Source: Haloarchaeobius sp. HME9146 (GTDB lineage: Archaea; Halobacteriota; Halobacteria; Halobacteriales; Natrialbaceae). From it: 64,000 nucleotides of DNA. Where the stretch lies: positions 2,790,001 through 2,854,000 of the forward strand of contig NZ_JAODVR010000001.1 in NCBI RefSeq assembly GCF_025399835.1, read 5' to 3'. Position numbers and translations under genes: made by a program. The notes below the pieces were generated by a model. It saw only the letters and a list, made by a program, of their open reading frames with translations, was not told the origin of the DNA and made no database searches. Of this stretch, positions 19,884-28,292 are shown piece by piece; positions within the stretch are counted from its first letter, which is position 1; each line of letters starts with the position of its first letter.

Positions 19884-20519
19884 ATGTACGACGTGAGCGA
19901 CACGCTTCCGGTGGCGGAGCTTCGGCCCGGGACGAACGTGCTCGTCACCGGCCCGGCGATGTCCGGAAAGTACGACCTCCTCTGTGGGCTGCTGGCGGAC
20001 GGCCGTCGTGCTGGTGACGCCGCACTCGTGGTGACGACACAGAACGACGCCGGGACGGTCCGCGGCCAGATCGGGATGGCAGACGCCGACACGCCGCCGC
20101 TCGGTATCGTCGACTGCGTCTCCAAAGAGCGCGGCGTCGAACCCGCCGAACACGACCTGAACCGGTTCGTCTCCTCGCCCGGCGAGTTCACCGGCATCGG
20201 GATGTCCTCCTCCCGGCTGCTCGAGGACTTCGCACGACAGGACCAGCAGACCCGCGTCGCACTGGACTCGGTCTCACAGCTCCTGATGTACGCCGACGTG
20301 AAGACGGTGTTCCGCTTCCTCCACATCCTCACCGGCCGCATCAGCGCCGCGGGTGCCATCGGCTTCGCCACGCTCGACGCCAACGCACACGACGAACAGA
20401 CCGTCAACACGGTCCGGCAGCTGTTCGACGGGATGGTAGAGACACGGACCGGTGCCGAGGGAAGAGAACTCCGTATCGTCGGCTTCGGGTCGGAGCCGAC
20501 GGAGTGGACCGGCTTCTAG
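19884..20519 (+). CDS. RecA/KaiC-superfamily relative with degenerate P-loop (haloarchaeal HTR-like protein)
   Basis: 211 residues. The RecA-like core is recognisable: a P-loop-like TGPAMSGKYDLL, then a strand and acidic region, with SRLLEDFARQDQQTRVALDSVSQLLMYADVKTVFRFLHILTGRI as in GvpD/RAD55-type proteins. The Walker A lacks the Ser/Thr after Lys (Tyr instead), so ATP hydrolysis is doubtful. These proteins are common in haloarchaea and linked to sensing; function is unknown. A TATA-like ATTTAA at 19811-19816 suggests transcription from about 19840, a leader of about 44 bases, and translation from ATG 19884. Its stop shares a CTAG with the stop of the convergent gene at 20516. Confidence 0.75.
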   Translation: MYDVSDTLPVAELRPGTNVLVTGPAMSGKYDLLCGLLADGRRAGDAALVVTTQNDAGTVRGQIGMADADTPPLGIVDCVSKERGVEPAEHDLNRFVSSPGEFTGIGMSSSRLLEDFARQDQQTRVALDSVSQLLMYADVKTVFRFLHILTGRISAAGAIGFATLDANAHDEQTVNTVRQLFDGMVETRTGAEGRELRIVGFGSEPTEWTGF

Positions 20520-20992
20520 AGTTCGACGCCGCTCGGAATCAGGCTCTGACTCCGCAGCAAGCCGCCGTCCTCGTTGTAGACGAGGAAGGTGCTCTTGTCG
20601 TACGTGACGAAGGACTCGCCTTCGAGCGACACGTTCACCGTGTACTCGCCTTCCGTCTCGGCCGACTCGCCGTAGCGGCGGGCCGCCTTGATGAACCGAA
20701 GCACGTCATCTGCGTCCTCGTTGAGTTCCAGGATGAAATCGCCCGTCACCCGGTTCGTGACGCTCACGACGCCGCGAGCCTGACCGTCCTCGTCGAGTGC
20801 CGTCTGGAGACGGAACGCCACGTCGGTCTCCTCGGCGTCGAGCGGTTCACCGTCGGTTCCTGTGAGGCGCTCCTGGAGCGTCGATACGGGACCCTCGAAC
20901 TCGATGGTTACCGTCGGCTTCTCGGGGGTGCCGTCGTCGTCTTCGACCCAGTCGACGTTGCCAACCTGCAGCGTGAAGTAGTCGCGCCTCAT
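20516..20992 (-). CDS. Conserved haloarchaeal protein (DUF5793-like), unknown function
   Basis: 158 residues, beginning MRRDYFTLQVGNVDW. It is a beta-rich, acidic, soluble protein without membrane segments. The pattern MRRDYFTL...VDWV...TVTIEF and a central VSVTNRVTGDFILELNEDADDVLRFIKAARRYGE is recalled from a halobacterial domain of unknown function (DUF5793); this is from memory and unchecked. The start at 20990-20992 is preferred over an earlier ATG seven codons upstream. The stop (TAG) overlaps the stop of the convergent HTR-like gene in one palindromic CTAG, so the two ends overlap by 3-4 bases. Confidence 0.75.
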   Translation of the reverse strand: MRRDYFTLQVGNVDWVEDDDGTPEKPTVTIEFEGPVSTLQERLTGTDGEPLDAEETDVAFRLQTALDEDGQARGVVSVTNRVTGDFILELNEDADDVLRFIKAARRYGESAETEGEYTVNVSLEGESFVTYDKSTFLVYNEDGGLLRSQSLIPSGVEL

Positions 20993-21119
20993 TCCTCGGA
21001 GGCGGCTTAGCACTCACGAGGTAAGAACGTAACGCCCAGACAGGCGCATGCGTAAGAGAAGCCGCCAGTGGTCGACGCGCTTCGACAGGTTTTATCCCCG
21101 TCGGGGAGGGCCTCGAAGT

Positions 21120-21674
21120 ATGGTCTGGATCAACTCGGAGTACACCGAGGAATTCGCCGTCCTGACGGCGTGGCTCTCGATGTTGCTCCCGTGGTCGGTC
21201 GCCTACGGCCGTGCGTCGCTGGTCGGTGACGCCGCCAAGGAGACCACCGTCGTCATCCTGCGGTTCCCGTTCTTCGGCATCAGATACGTCCTCGGCTCCG
21301 GCTTCATCGACGGCACGACGCTGAAGACCCCGCTCGGGTTCTACAACGAGACCGCCGGGACGATTCCCGAACAGGCAGCAGCCCACCTCGGCTGGACGCT
21401 GGCGGTCGGCGTCGTCGTCCTGTTGCTCGTCGTGAGCCTGCTGATGTACCTGGAGGTCGACGAGGTCATCGACAGACTGCCCGGTCGGGGTGTCTACGCT
21501 GTCGGCGTGCTCATGCTCGCCCTCGCCAGCGTCTACCTCTGGGCGGCCCTTCGGCTCAACGGCTCGCAGAACACGAAGATACTCGGTATCCAGCAGTTCG
21601 TCCCCGTCGGCCTCGTCGGGACGTTCCTCCTGCTCGTCTTCGCTGTCCTCAACCTGTTTGCACAGCGAACATAG
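21120..21674 (+). CDS. Haloarchaeal membrane protein with four helices, unknown function
   Basis: 184 residues, MVWINSEYTEEFAVLTAWLSMLLPWSVAYG.... Hydrophobic segments lie at about residues 11-29, 92-112, 124-145 and 160-180; between the first two is an exposed loop (LGSGFIDGTTLKTPLGFYNETAG). No known domain was assigned. A TATA-like TTTTAT at 21090-21095 lies 28 bases before the ATG, so the transcript should be leaderless; this decides the start over an in-frame upstream codon at 21048. Confidence 0.8.
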   Translation: MVWINSEYTEEFAVLTAWLSMLLPWSVAYGRASLVGDAAKETTVVILRFPFFGIRYVLGSGFIDGTTLKTPLGFYNETAGTIPEQAAAHLGWTLAVGVVVLLLVVSLLMYLEVDEVIDRLPGRGVYAVGVLMLALASVYLWAALRLNGSQNTKILGIQQFVPVGLVGTFLLLVFAVLNLFAQRT

Positions 21675-21792
21675 GCCTTCTCGCGACCGAATTGGCCGCC
21701 TGATTTAAGTGACGGCCTCGCTTACGTGGCTGACAACGTACGGTCGTCCCCCCGTCGGCGGTCGCTCCCTCGCCGCCGGTCGGCCGGCAATC

Positions 21793-23490
21793 ATGCCACA
21801 CGAAGAACATAACCGGTCGAACACGCAGTCTCGTGGCGTGAGCGACCGCTCCGCGAGCCTCGCGGCGACCTCCAACGCGACCTCGCTCACCGACCGCATC
21901 AAGCGGACGCTCCAGATGCTCAGGGGGACGACCATCTCCCGCGAACCGTACTACCCCGACGAACACGGACCGCTCGTCACCTTCGACGGCCTCGACGGCT
22001 ACGAGGAACACGACCGGTACTGGGTGAACGCACCCTACGCGTTCGTCTCCATCAACCACGACCCGGACGCGAACGAACACCTCTACCACGTCGTCGAGCC
22101 GGAGCTCGATGACTACGAACACGCCCTGCTGGAGACGCTCTTCGAGGACATCCGCGACCCCCTGGTGTACCGGCGGGACCTCGACGACATGGACAGCGAG
22201 CAGGTGCTCGACGACGCCCTGCTCGAACACCTCGAACGCTACGGCGCAGACGTGGACATGCGAACGTATCACAAACTCCTCTACTACCTCTGGCGGGCGT
22301 TCCGGGGCTACGGCAAGCTCGACCCGGTGATGCACGACCCCCACGTCGAGGACATCTCGTGTGACGGGTACGACCTCCCGCTGTTCGTCTACCACGACGA
22401 CTACACCGACATCGAGACGAACGTCTCGTTCGCTTCGGAGGAGCTGGACAACTTCGTCGTCCGCCTCGCCCAGCACTCGGGCCGACACATCTCCATCGGC
22501 GACCCGATGGTCGAGACCACGCTGCCGGACGGTTCGCGTGCCGAACTCGCCCTCGGGGAGGAGGTCACGCCCCGCGGGTCGGCGTTCACCATCCGGAAGT
22601 ACGCCGAGGAGCCGTTCACGCCCATCGACCTGCTGGACTACGGGACGTTCAACATCGACCAGATGGCGTTCCTCTGGCTCGCCATCGAGAACAACAAGTC
22701 GCTCATCTTCGCCGGCGGGACGGCATCGGGGAAGACCACCTCGATGAACGCCATCTCGATGTTCATCCCGCCGCGCTCGAAGGTGCTGACCATCGAGGAC
22801 ACCCGCGAACTCACGCTGTACCACGACAACTGGCTCTCCTCGGTGACCCGGGAACGCCTCCACGAAGGGACCGACGTGACGATGTACGACCTCCTGCGCT
22901 CGGCACTGCGCCACCGCCCGGAGTACATCATCGTCGGCGAGGTCCGTGGTGAGGAGGCCATCACGCTGTTCCAGGCGATGAACACCGGTCACACGACCTA
23001 CTCGACGATGCACGCCGACTCGGTCCGGACGGTCATCAACCGCCTCGAGAACGAACCCATCAACGTCCCCCGGTCGATGGTCCAGAGCCTCGACGTGCTC
23101 TGCGTGCAGACGCTGACCCGGCTCGACGGCGAGCGCGTCCGCCGGAACAAGACCATCGCCGAGATAGAGGGCATCGACCAGCGGACCGGCGAACTCGACT
23201 ACTCCACCGCGTTCACCTGGAACGCCAACGACGATACCTTCACCTCCTCGGGCTCGGAGATACTCGACGAGATTCGTGACGAACGCGGCTGGAGCCAACA
23301 GCAGATGCTGACCGAACTCCGGAACCGCCGCCGGTTCCTGGAGTACCTCTGGGAGAAGGAGATCACGGACTACCGCCGGTTCACGGCGATGATCAACGAG
23401 TACTACGCCGACCCCGACCGCGCGATGGCCCAGATCGAACCGAGCGACGAGGACATCGAGATGACGACCCCCGAGGCCGAGACCGACTGA
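21793..23490 (+). CDS. pilB: Type IV pilus-like secretion ATPase (PilB family)
   Basis: 565 residues, a hexameric GspE/VirB11-type ATPase that powers assembly of archaeal type IV pili. An acidic N-terminal domain is followed by HVEDISCDGYDLPLFVYH, typical of archaeal family members. Walker A is GGTASGKTT with Lys314, the Asp box is LTIEDTREL, Walker B is EYIIVGEVRGEEA, and the His box is MNTGHTTYSTMHAD. The frame extends upstream to 21709, but a TATA-like ATTTAA at 21703-21708 overlaps that start, so the ATG at 21793 (MPHEEHNRSN) is used. It is followed after one base by the membrane partner at 23492. No prepilin gene was seen nearby. Confidence 0.92.
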   Translation: MPHEEHNRSNTQSRGVSDRSASLAATSNATSLTDRIKRTLQMLRGTTISREPYYPDEHGPLVTFDGLDGYEEHDRYWVNAPYAFVSINHDPDANEHLYHVVEPELDDYEHALLETLFEDIRDPLVYRRDLDDMDSEQVLDDALLEHLERYGADVDMRTYHKLLYYLWRAFRGYGKLDPVMHDPHVEDISCDGYDLPLFVYHDDYTDIETNVSFASEELDNFVVRLAQHSGRHISIGDPMVETTLPDGSRAELALGEEVTPRGSAFTIRKYAEEPFTPIDLLDYGTFNIDQMAFLWLAIENNKSLIFAGGTASGKTTSMNAISMFIPPRSKVLTIEDTRELTLYHDNWLSSVTRERLHEGTDVTMYDLLRSALRHRPEYIIVGEVRGEEAITLFQAMNTGHTTYSTMHADSVRTVINRLENEPINVPRSMVQSLDVLCVQTLTRLDGERVRRNKTIAEIEGIDQRTGELDYSTAFTWNANDDTFTSSGSEILDEIRDERGWSQQQMLTELRNRRRFLEYLWEKEITDYRRFTAMINEYYADPDRAMAQIEPSDEDIEMTTPEAETD

Positions 23491-23491
23491 G

Positions 23492-25612
23492 ATGTCCTGG
23501 GCGAACTACGTCCCGCTGGTCATCGCCCTCGTCATCGCACTACCGGTGGTGCTCTCGCCCGTCAGCGTGCACGCCGACCGTATCGTCACCCGGTTCTCGC
23601 TCGTCATCTTCGGGAAGTACATCAGCCAGCGCGGCCGCAAACGGACCCGGCGCAAACAGCTCCTCCGGGCCGCACACATCCCGACGACGTATCGAACCTA
23701 CGCCTCGAAGACCGCCCTCTACACCGGCGTCGCGGCACTCGTCGGCTCCATCCTCGGGATGTACTTCATCTGGCTCGGACTCATCATCCTCGCCGTAGAC
23801 GAGGAGACCATCCGGGCGGTGTTTCCCTCGGATCTGCACTTCCTGACGAACTTCGTCGGCCTGCCGTCCATCTCGGTGTTCGAGTTGTTCGCGCTCATGG
23901 CCGTCACCAGCCTCACCCTCGGTGTCTCGTTCGCGGGGATGACCTACTGGTACCGCTGGTGGTACCCCGACTACCGCGGCGACGAACGCGAGCGCCGCAT
24001 CGAGGCGTCGCTCCCGCGGACCATCGCGTTCATCTACGCCCTCTCGCGGTCGGGGATGGAGTTCCCGAAGGTCATGCGCATCCTCGCGGAGAACCAGCAC
24101 ATCTACGGCGAATCCGCCGAGGAGATCCACGTCGCGGTCCGGAACATGGACATGTTCGGCCAGGACATGATCACCGCTATCCACACGATGGCGCGACGGT
24201 CGCCGAGTTCGCAGTTCAAGGAGTTCGCGGAGAACCTGGCCAGCGTGCTCCAGTCCGGGCGCTCGCTCTCGGAGTTCCTCCACCAGCAGTACCGCGACTT
24301 CCAGGAGGAGGCCGAGTCCCAGCAGGAGAAACTGCTCGACCTGCTCGCCACGCTGGCGGAGGCGTACGTCACCGTCCTCGTCGCCGGGCCGCTCTTTCTC
24401 ATCACCATCCTGGTCGTCCTCGGCATCGCCGTGGGTGACACGCTGGACCCGCTTCGCGTGTTCGTCTACGTCATCCTCCCCTGTGCGAACTTCATCTTCA
24501 TCCTCTACCTGCTCTCGGCGACGGATACCATCGCCACCAGCCGCGGGTACGAGGACGTCGAGGCACCGGTGGACGGGCTCGCCGGGGTTCGCCGGAGCGA
24601 CTCGGCCCAGACCGACGGTGGGTACGATTCCGACGGGAACGCCGCCCGGCTGGCCGCGTATCGCCGGCTCCGGTCGCTTCGGTCCATCCTCGGGAACCCG
24701 TTTCGGACGGTCGTCGAGAAACCCCTCTCGTTGCTCTGGGTGACGGTCCCCCTCGCCGCACTCCTCGTGCTCTTTCGCCTGCCGGGCGTCGTCGATGCCG
24801 GCGGGCTGAACATCCGGGAGTTCGACGACCTCCTCATCCAGGCGGCCCTGTTCGTCATCGGCACGTTCGCCATCGCGTTCGAGGTGCATCGTCGCCGGGC
24901 GGAGGCCATCGAGGCCGCGGTCCCCGACCTGCTCGACCGGCTCGCCAGCGTGAACGAGGCCGGGATGACCGTCGTGGAGTCCATCGACCGCGTGCGCCGG
25001 TCCGAGCTCGGCGCGCTCGACAGTGAGATGGACCGCGTCTGGGCAGACATCAGGTGGGGTGCGGATATCGAGACCGCCCTGAAGCGCTTCGAGGCGCGGA
25101 TGCGAACCAAGATCATCTCGCGCGTGGTCGCCATCACGACGAAGGCGATGAACGCCAGCGGGGACCTCGCGACGGTCCTGCGCATCGCGGCGAAGCAGGC
25201 GAAGGCCGACCGCCGGCTCAAGCGCGCCCGCCGCCAGGAGATGGTGACCTACATGGTCGTCGTCTACCTCGCGTTCTTCGTCTTCCTGTTCATCGTGGTC
25301 GTCCTCTCCATCGTCCTCATCCCGAGCCTGCCCGATGGTGGGACCAGTGCCGCGCTCAATACGACGAGCGGCGGGGCACCCGGCACCGGCCCGCAGAACG
25401 TCCCGGCGGTCGGCGGCGTTGGCCAGACCGGCAGCATCGACAAGGACGAGTACATCCTCGTGTTCTTCCACACGACCGTCATCCAGGGGCTGCTCTCCGG
25501 GCTGGTCGCCGGCCAGCTCTCCTCGGGCGATATCCGGACCGGCGCGAAGCACGCCGCCATCCTCATCGCGCTGGCGTACGCGACCTTCATCGTGCTCATC
25601 CCCGGTCCCTGA
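23492..25612 (+). CDS. pilC: Type IV pilus assembly membrane protein (PilC/TadC type, two T2SF domains)
   Basis: 706 residues, the platform protein that works with PilB. The two T2SF cytoplasmic domains are at about residues 165-290 (RRIEASLPRTIAFIYALSRSGM...) and 470-590 (AVPDLLDRLASVNEAGMTVVESI...), each followed by hydrophobic hairpins, giving about nine membrane helices in all. A central soluble linker holds a Gly/Asp-rich stretch. The C-terminal periplasm-side loop TSGGAPGTGPQNVPAVGGVG is Gly/Pro-rich. It begins one base after the pilB stop, so the pair is an operon. Duplicated T2SF halves are usual for haloarchaeal PilC. Confidence 0.92.
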   Translation: MSWANYVPLVIALVIALPVVLSPVSVHADRIVTRFSLVIFGKYISQRGRKRTRRKQLLRAAHIPTTYRTYASKTALYTGVAALVGSILGMYFIWLGLIILAVDEETIRAVFPSDLHFLTNFVGLPSISVFELFALMAVTSLTLGVSFAGMTYWYRWWYPDYRGDERERRIEASLPRTIAFIYALSRSGMEFPKVMRILAENQHIYGESAEEIHVAVRNMDMFGQDMITAIHTMARRSPSSQFKEFAENLASVLQSGRSLSEFLHQQYRDFQEEAESQQEKLLDLLATLAEAYVTVLVAGPLFLITILVVLGIAVGDTLDPLRVFVYVILPCANFIFILYLLSATDTIATSRGYEDVEAPVDGLAGVRRSDSAQTDGGYDSDGNAARLAAYRRLRSLRSILGNPFRTVVEKPLSLLWVTVPLAALLVLFRLPGVVDAGGLNIREFDDLLIQAALFVIGTFAIAFEVHRRRAEAIEAAVPDLLDRLASVNEAGMTVVESIDRVRRSELGALDSEMDRVWADIRWGADIETALKRFEARMRTKIISRVVAITTKAMNASGDLATVLRIAAKQAKADRRLKRARRQEMVTYMVVVYLAFFVFLFIVVVLSIVLIPSLPDGGTSAALNTTSGGAPGTGPQNVPAVGGVGQTGSIDKDEYILVFFHTTVIQGLLSGLVAGQLSSGDIRTGAKHAAILIALAYATFIVLIPGP

Positions 25613-25656
25613 ACCGAATCCAAACCCTCAGGGTCGTCGCCCGTCACACCTCCGCC

Positions 25657-26301
25657 ATGGACCGCTCCCCGTCGACCACCCGCGAGACCTACGACCGCAT
25701 CGCGGCCCACTTCGCGAAGACCCGGGAGTACGCCTGGCCGGAGGTCGAATCCTTCGTCGACGACGCGCCGACCGGCGGCCGGGGGCTCGACCTCGGCTGT
25801 GGCAACTGCCGCCACGCCGAACTGCTCGCCGCCCACTGCGACAGCGTCGTCGGTCTCGACCTCTCCCGTGGGTTGCTGGAGACCGGCCGCGAGCGCGCCA
25901 CCGACCACGGGTTCGCGGTCGACCTCGTGCAGGGCGATGCGTCCTCGCTCCCGCTCCAGGACGGCTCGGTCGACCTCGCGGTGTACGTCGCGACCCTGCA
26001 CCACCTGCCCACCCGCGAGGCCCGCCGCGCGAGCCTCGACGAACTCGCCCGCATCCTCTCACCCGACGGCCTCGCGCTCGTCTCGGCGTGGTCGACCGCC
26101 CACGACAGCTTCGACCGGGACGAGCCCTTCGACACCGAGGTCGACTGGACGCTCCCCGGCGGCGTCACCGTGCCCCGGTTCTACCACATCTACTCGCCCC
26201 CGGAGTTCGACGCCGACCTCGCCGCCAGTGACCTGCGTATCCAGGCCAGTGAGGTCTCCTCCGGCAACTGCTACGCGACCGTGACCGGTTCGAAACAGTA
26301 A
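25657..26301 (+). CDS. Class I SAM-dependent methyltransferase, Trm9-like
   Basis: 214 residues. The start YDRIAAHFAKTREYAWPEVESF followed by LDLGCGNCRHAELLA and VVGLDLS, then DASSLPLQDGSVDLAVYVATLHHL, follows the order seen in the Trm9/ALKBH8 family. That family methylates carboxymethyl groups on tRNA wobble uridines. The later SAWSTAHDSFD and GVTVPRFYHIYSPPEFDADLA also fit. A role in tRNA wobble modification is therefore plausible but inferred; other small-molecule methyltransferases share the fold. It starts 45 bases after pilC and may be read through from it. tRNA-Gly(UCC), with a wobble U, lies 275 bases downstream. Confidence 0.82.
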   Translation: MDRSPSTTRETYDRIAAHFAKTREYAWPEVESFVDDAPTGGRGLDLGCGNCRHAELLAAHCDSVVGLDLSRGLLETGRERATDHGFAVDLVQGDASSLPLQDGSVDLAVYVATLHHLPTREARRASLDELARILSPDGLALVSAWSTAHDSFDRDEPFDTEVDWTLPGGVTVPRFYHIYSPPEFDADLAASDLRIQASEVSSGNCYATVTGSKQ

Positions 26302-26576
26302 AGACCATAAGGCGTCACCGAGAAACGACAGGTGCGCACACCCGTTGGTGTGGGACTCGCGTGCCGCGGTGGGCCCTCGCGCACGGCTCGCCGTGGCGAC
26401 CGCAGCGACGCGCCCTGCGTCGCAGGTTCGTGCCCCGCGCACGAGCCGCTGCGGGTATTTCGGTACCGAACACTACGACAGGTAGTGGCGTCCCCGTCGA
26501 TGCAATTCCGAAGTGTTTTGTGTCCCTCGGGGCGAACCAGTGAATGCAATCGCAGCACGCGGCTGTGATAGACCGC
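26302..26576. other. Gene-free spacer before tRNA-Gly with a strong hairpin
   Basis: No convincing coding frame. A perfect 7-bp hairpin, GCGACGC-GCCCT-GCGTCGC, sits at 26405-26423 inside a very GC-rich stretch (about 26340-26460). The final 100 bases are more AT-rich and could hold the tRNA promoter. Confidence 0.4.
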
Positions 26577-26647
26577 GCACCGGTGGTCTAATGGCAAGAC
26601 TTTGGCCTTCCAAGCCAACGATCCGGGTTCAATTCCCGGCCGGTGCA
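26577..26647 (+). tRNA. tRNA-Gly (anticodon UCC)
   Basis: 71 bases, without an encoded CCA and without an intron. The acceptor stem GCACCGG pairs with CCGGTGC, with discriminator A at 26647. The anticodon arm is TTGGC-CTTCCAA-GCCAA, with anticodon TCC reading GGA and GGG. The T arm is CCGGG-TTCAATT-CCCGG. The D arm shows GTCT...AGAC. All four arms pair well, so the gene should be functional. Confidence 0.97.
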
Positions 26648-26781
26648 TCCCTTCGTTCGCATCCCTCGATTCTCCTGTCCCGCTGCTGTCACAGTCGAGC
26701 AGTTCTCTGATAGCTCTGTTCGGAAGACGTTCCATGCTATCATGGAACATACTCTCACCCCCTGGGACCGTTACCTTCCAC

Positions 26782-27396
26782 ATGGGGGACTCGTCCAGAG
26801 CGGTCTCGAAGCGGAATCTTCTCGCAGGTGTCGGTCTCGGCGTCATTGGTGGCCTCACCGGATACGGCACCACCATCGGACGAGCCCTGGAGGCCTCGGA
26901 AGCGACGCGACGAGAAACGGATGCTGGGGTGGCGAAGCTCACGAGCGGGGAGCCGACGTTCCCACCCATGCCGCATCTGCCGTTCGTGACCATCGACCTC
27001 ACGTGTACCGACCTCACCGTCACGGTCGAGCCGCGAGCGACGTCGTTCTATCTGCGAACGCGCCACCGTGACGACGAGACCGCCTACGCCTTCAACCGAG
27101 TGCACGGCCCGTACGAGGGCACTGTCACGGACTCGTTCGAGAACCTGCACCAGATAATCATCGACGTCGAGGTGTTCTGGCGAGGAACCATCCTGGCCTG
27201 GAAGGTCCGCCCATCCCGGTGTGACCGTGGGCCGGCCGCCGAACCCGGGACGCTGACGGGACCGATAGAGGTGGGGCCGGGGACGCTCCCGCGCATCAGG
27301 CCGCCGGATACCGCGGCTTCGTGGCCACCGGGACGGAACGGTCTCGAGAACCCAACTCGGACGGGATACATGGAAGTTGATAGATTGGTCGGGTGA
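26782..27396 (+). CDS. Membrane-anchored hypothetical protein
   Basis: 204 residues. After a basic N-terminus (MGDSSRAVSKR) comes one hydrophobic helix, LLAGVGLGVIGGLTGYG (about residues 13-29), then a soluble domain with beta-strand-like segments (FVTIDLTCTDLTVTV, TSFYLRTRHRDDETAYAF, HQIIIDVEVFWRGTILAW). No family was recognised. The frame extends back into the tRNA, so the ATG at 26782, which gives a sensible signal-anchor, is used. It lies 134 bases after tRNA-Gly. Its isolated position behind a tRNA, together with unknown content, leaves open that it was acquired at the tRNA end (weak inference). Confidence 0.55.
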   Translation: MGDSSRAVSKRNLLAGVGLGVIGGLTGYGTTIGRALEASEATRRETDAGVAKLTSGEPTFPPMPHLPFVTIDLTCTDLTVTVEPRATSFYLRTRHRDDETAYAFNRVHGPYEGTVTDSFENLHQIIIDVEVFWRGTILAWKVRPSRCDRGPAAEPGTLTGPIEVGPGTLPRIRPPDTAASWPPGRNGLENPTRTGYMEVDRLVG

Positions 27397-27447
27397 CAGC
27401 TGGCAGGAACCGTTAAGAGTGCTCACGGGCACTCTGCTGTAGAAGAC

Positions 27448-28254
27448 ATGAGTCAGGTGACGGTTCGTATCCTCCACGTGGACGACGACCCCTCGTTCAC
27501 GGAGCTGGTCGGGACGGTGCTCGAACGGACCGACAGCCGACTCACCGTCGAGTCCGTCACGTCACCAGCGAAGGCGCTGGCGATGCTAGACGAGGAGTGT
27601 CCGGACTGCATCGTCAGCGATTACGACATGCCGAGGATGAACGGACTGGAACTGCTGCGGGAGGTTCGAGAACGGGAAGCAGAGATGCCGTTCGTGCTGT
27701 TCACCGGCAAAGGGTCCGAGGAAGTCGCGAGCGAGGCTATCTCCGCGGGCGTCTCGGACTACCTCCAGAAGTCGGGTGGGCTGGAGAAGTACGAGATTCT
27801 CGCGAACCGGGTACGGAACCTCGCCGAAAAGTACCACGCCGAGCGGCGCAACCAGCAGTTCCTCGACGCCATCGAGTCCATCGGCCAGGGCGTGAGCCTG
27901 CTGAACCAGGCGGGCGAGTTCATCTTCGTCAACGACGCCTACGCGAGGTGCTTCGGCTACGAGGCCGACGAACTCGTCGGCGAACACTGGTCGCTCCTGT
28001 ACGAGACCGACGAGGACATCGAGCACATGGCGGGCGTGGTCACCTCCATCCCGGACAACGGCTACTGGACGGGACAGACCCGACAGATTCGCAAGGACGA
28101 GAGTCGCGTCCTGTTGAACCACCAGCTCGCGTTCGCCCGCGACCAGACGATGATCTGCACCGTCGGCGAGCCACAGGAGGCGAACGGGTCCGAGCCGATC
28201 GTCGTCGACGGGCAGGTGTTCGAGGAAGACCAGGTGCACCAGCCCCTGGACTGA
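27448..28254 (+). CDS. Response regulator receiver plus PAS domain protein (REC-PAS, no output domain)
   Basis: 268 residues. The receiver domain (1-120) begins RILHVDDDPSF, with phospho-acceptor Asp58 in VSDYDMP and the conserved Lys in SDYLQKSGG. After a helix (LAEKYHAERRNQQFLDAIES), a PAS domain spans about 128-240 (GVSLLNQAGEFIFVNDAYARCFGYEADELVG...). There is no histidine kinase or DNA-binding domain; the protein ends soon after the PAS core. Haloarchaea often have such stand-alone or kinase-linked REC-PAS proteins. No partner kinase is adjacent. A TATA-like GTTAAG about 35 bases upstream of the ATG suggests a very short leader. Confidence 0.9.
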   Translation: MSQVTVRILHVDDDPSFTELVGTVLERTDSRLTVESVTSPAKALAMLDEECPDCIVSDYDMPRMNGLELLREVREREAEMPFVLFTGKGSEEVASEAISAGVSDYLQKSGGLEKYEILANRVRNLAEKYHAERRNQQFLDAIESIGQGVSLLNQAGEFIFVNDAYARCFGYEADELVGEHWSLLYETDEDIEHMAGVVTSIPDNGYWTGQTRQIRKDESRVLLNHQLAFARDQTMICTVGEPQEANGSEPIVVDGQVFEEDQVHQPLD

Positions 28255-28292
28255 GCACGCAGCTTTACTCTCGCTGGGCACGTAGTTCCACC

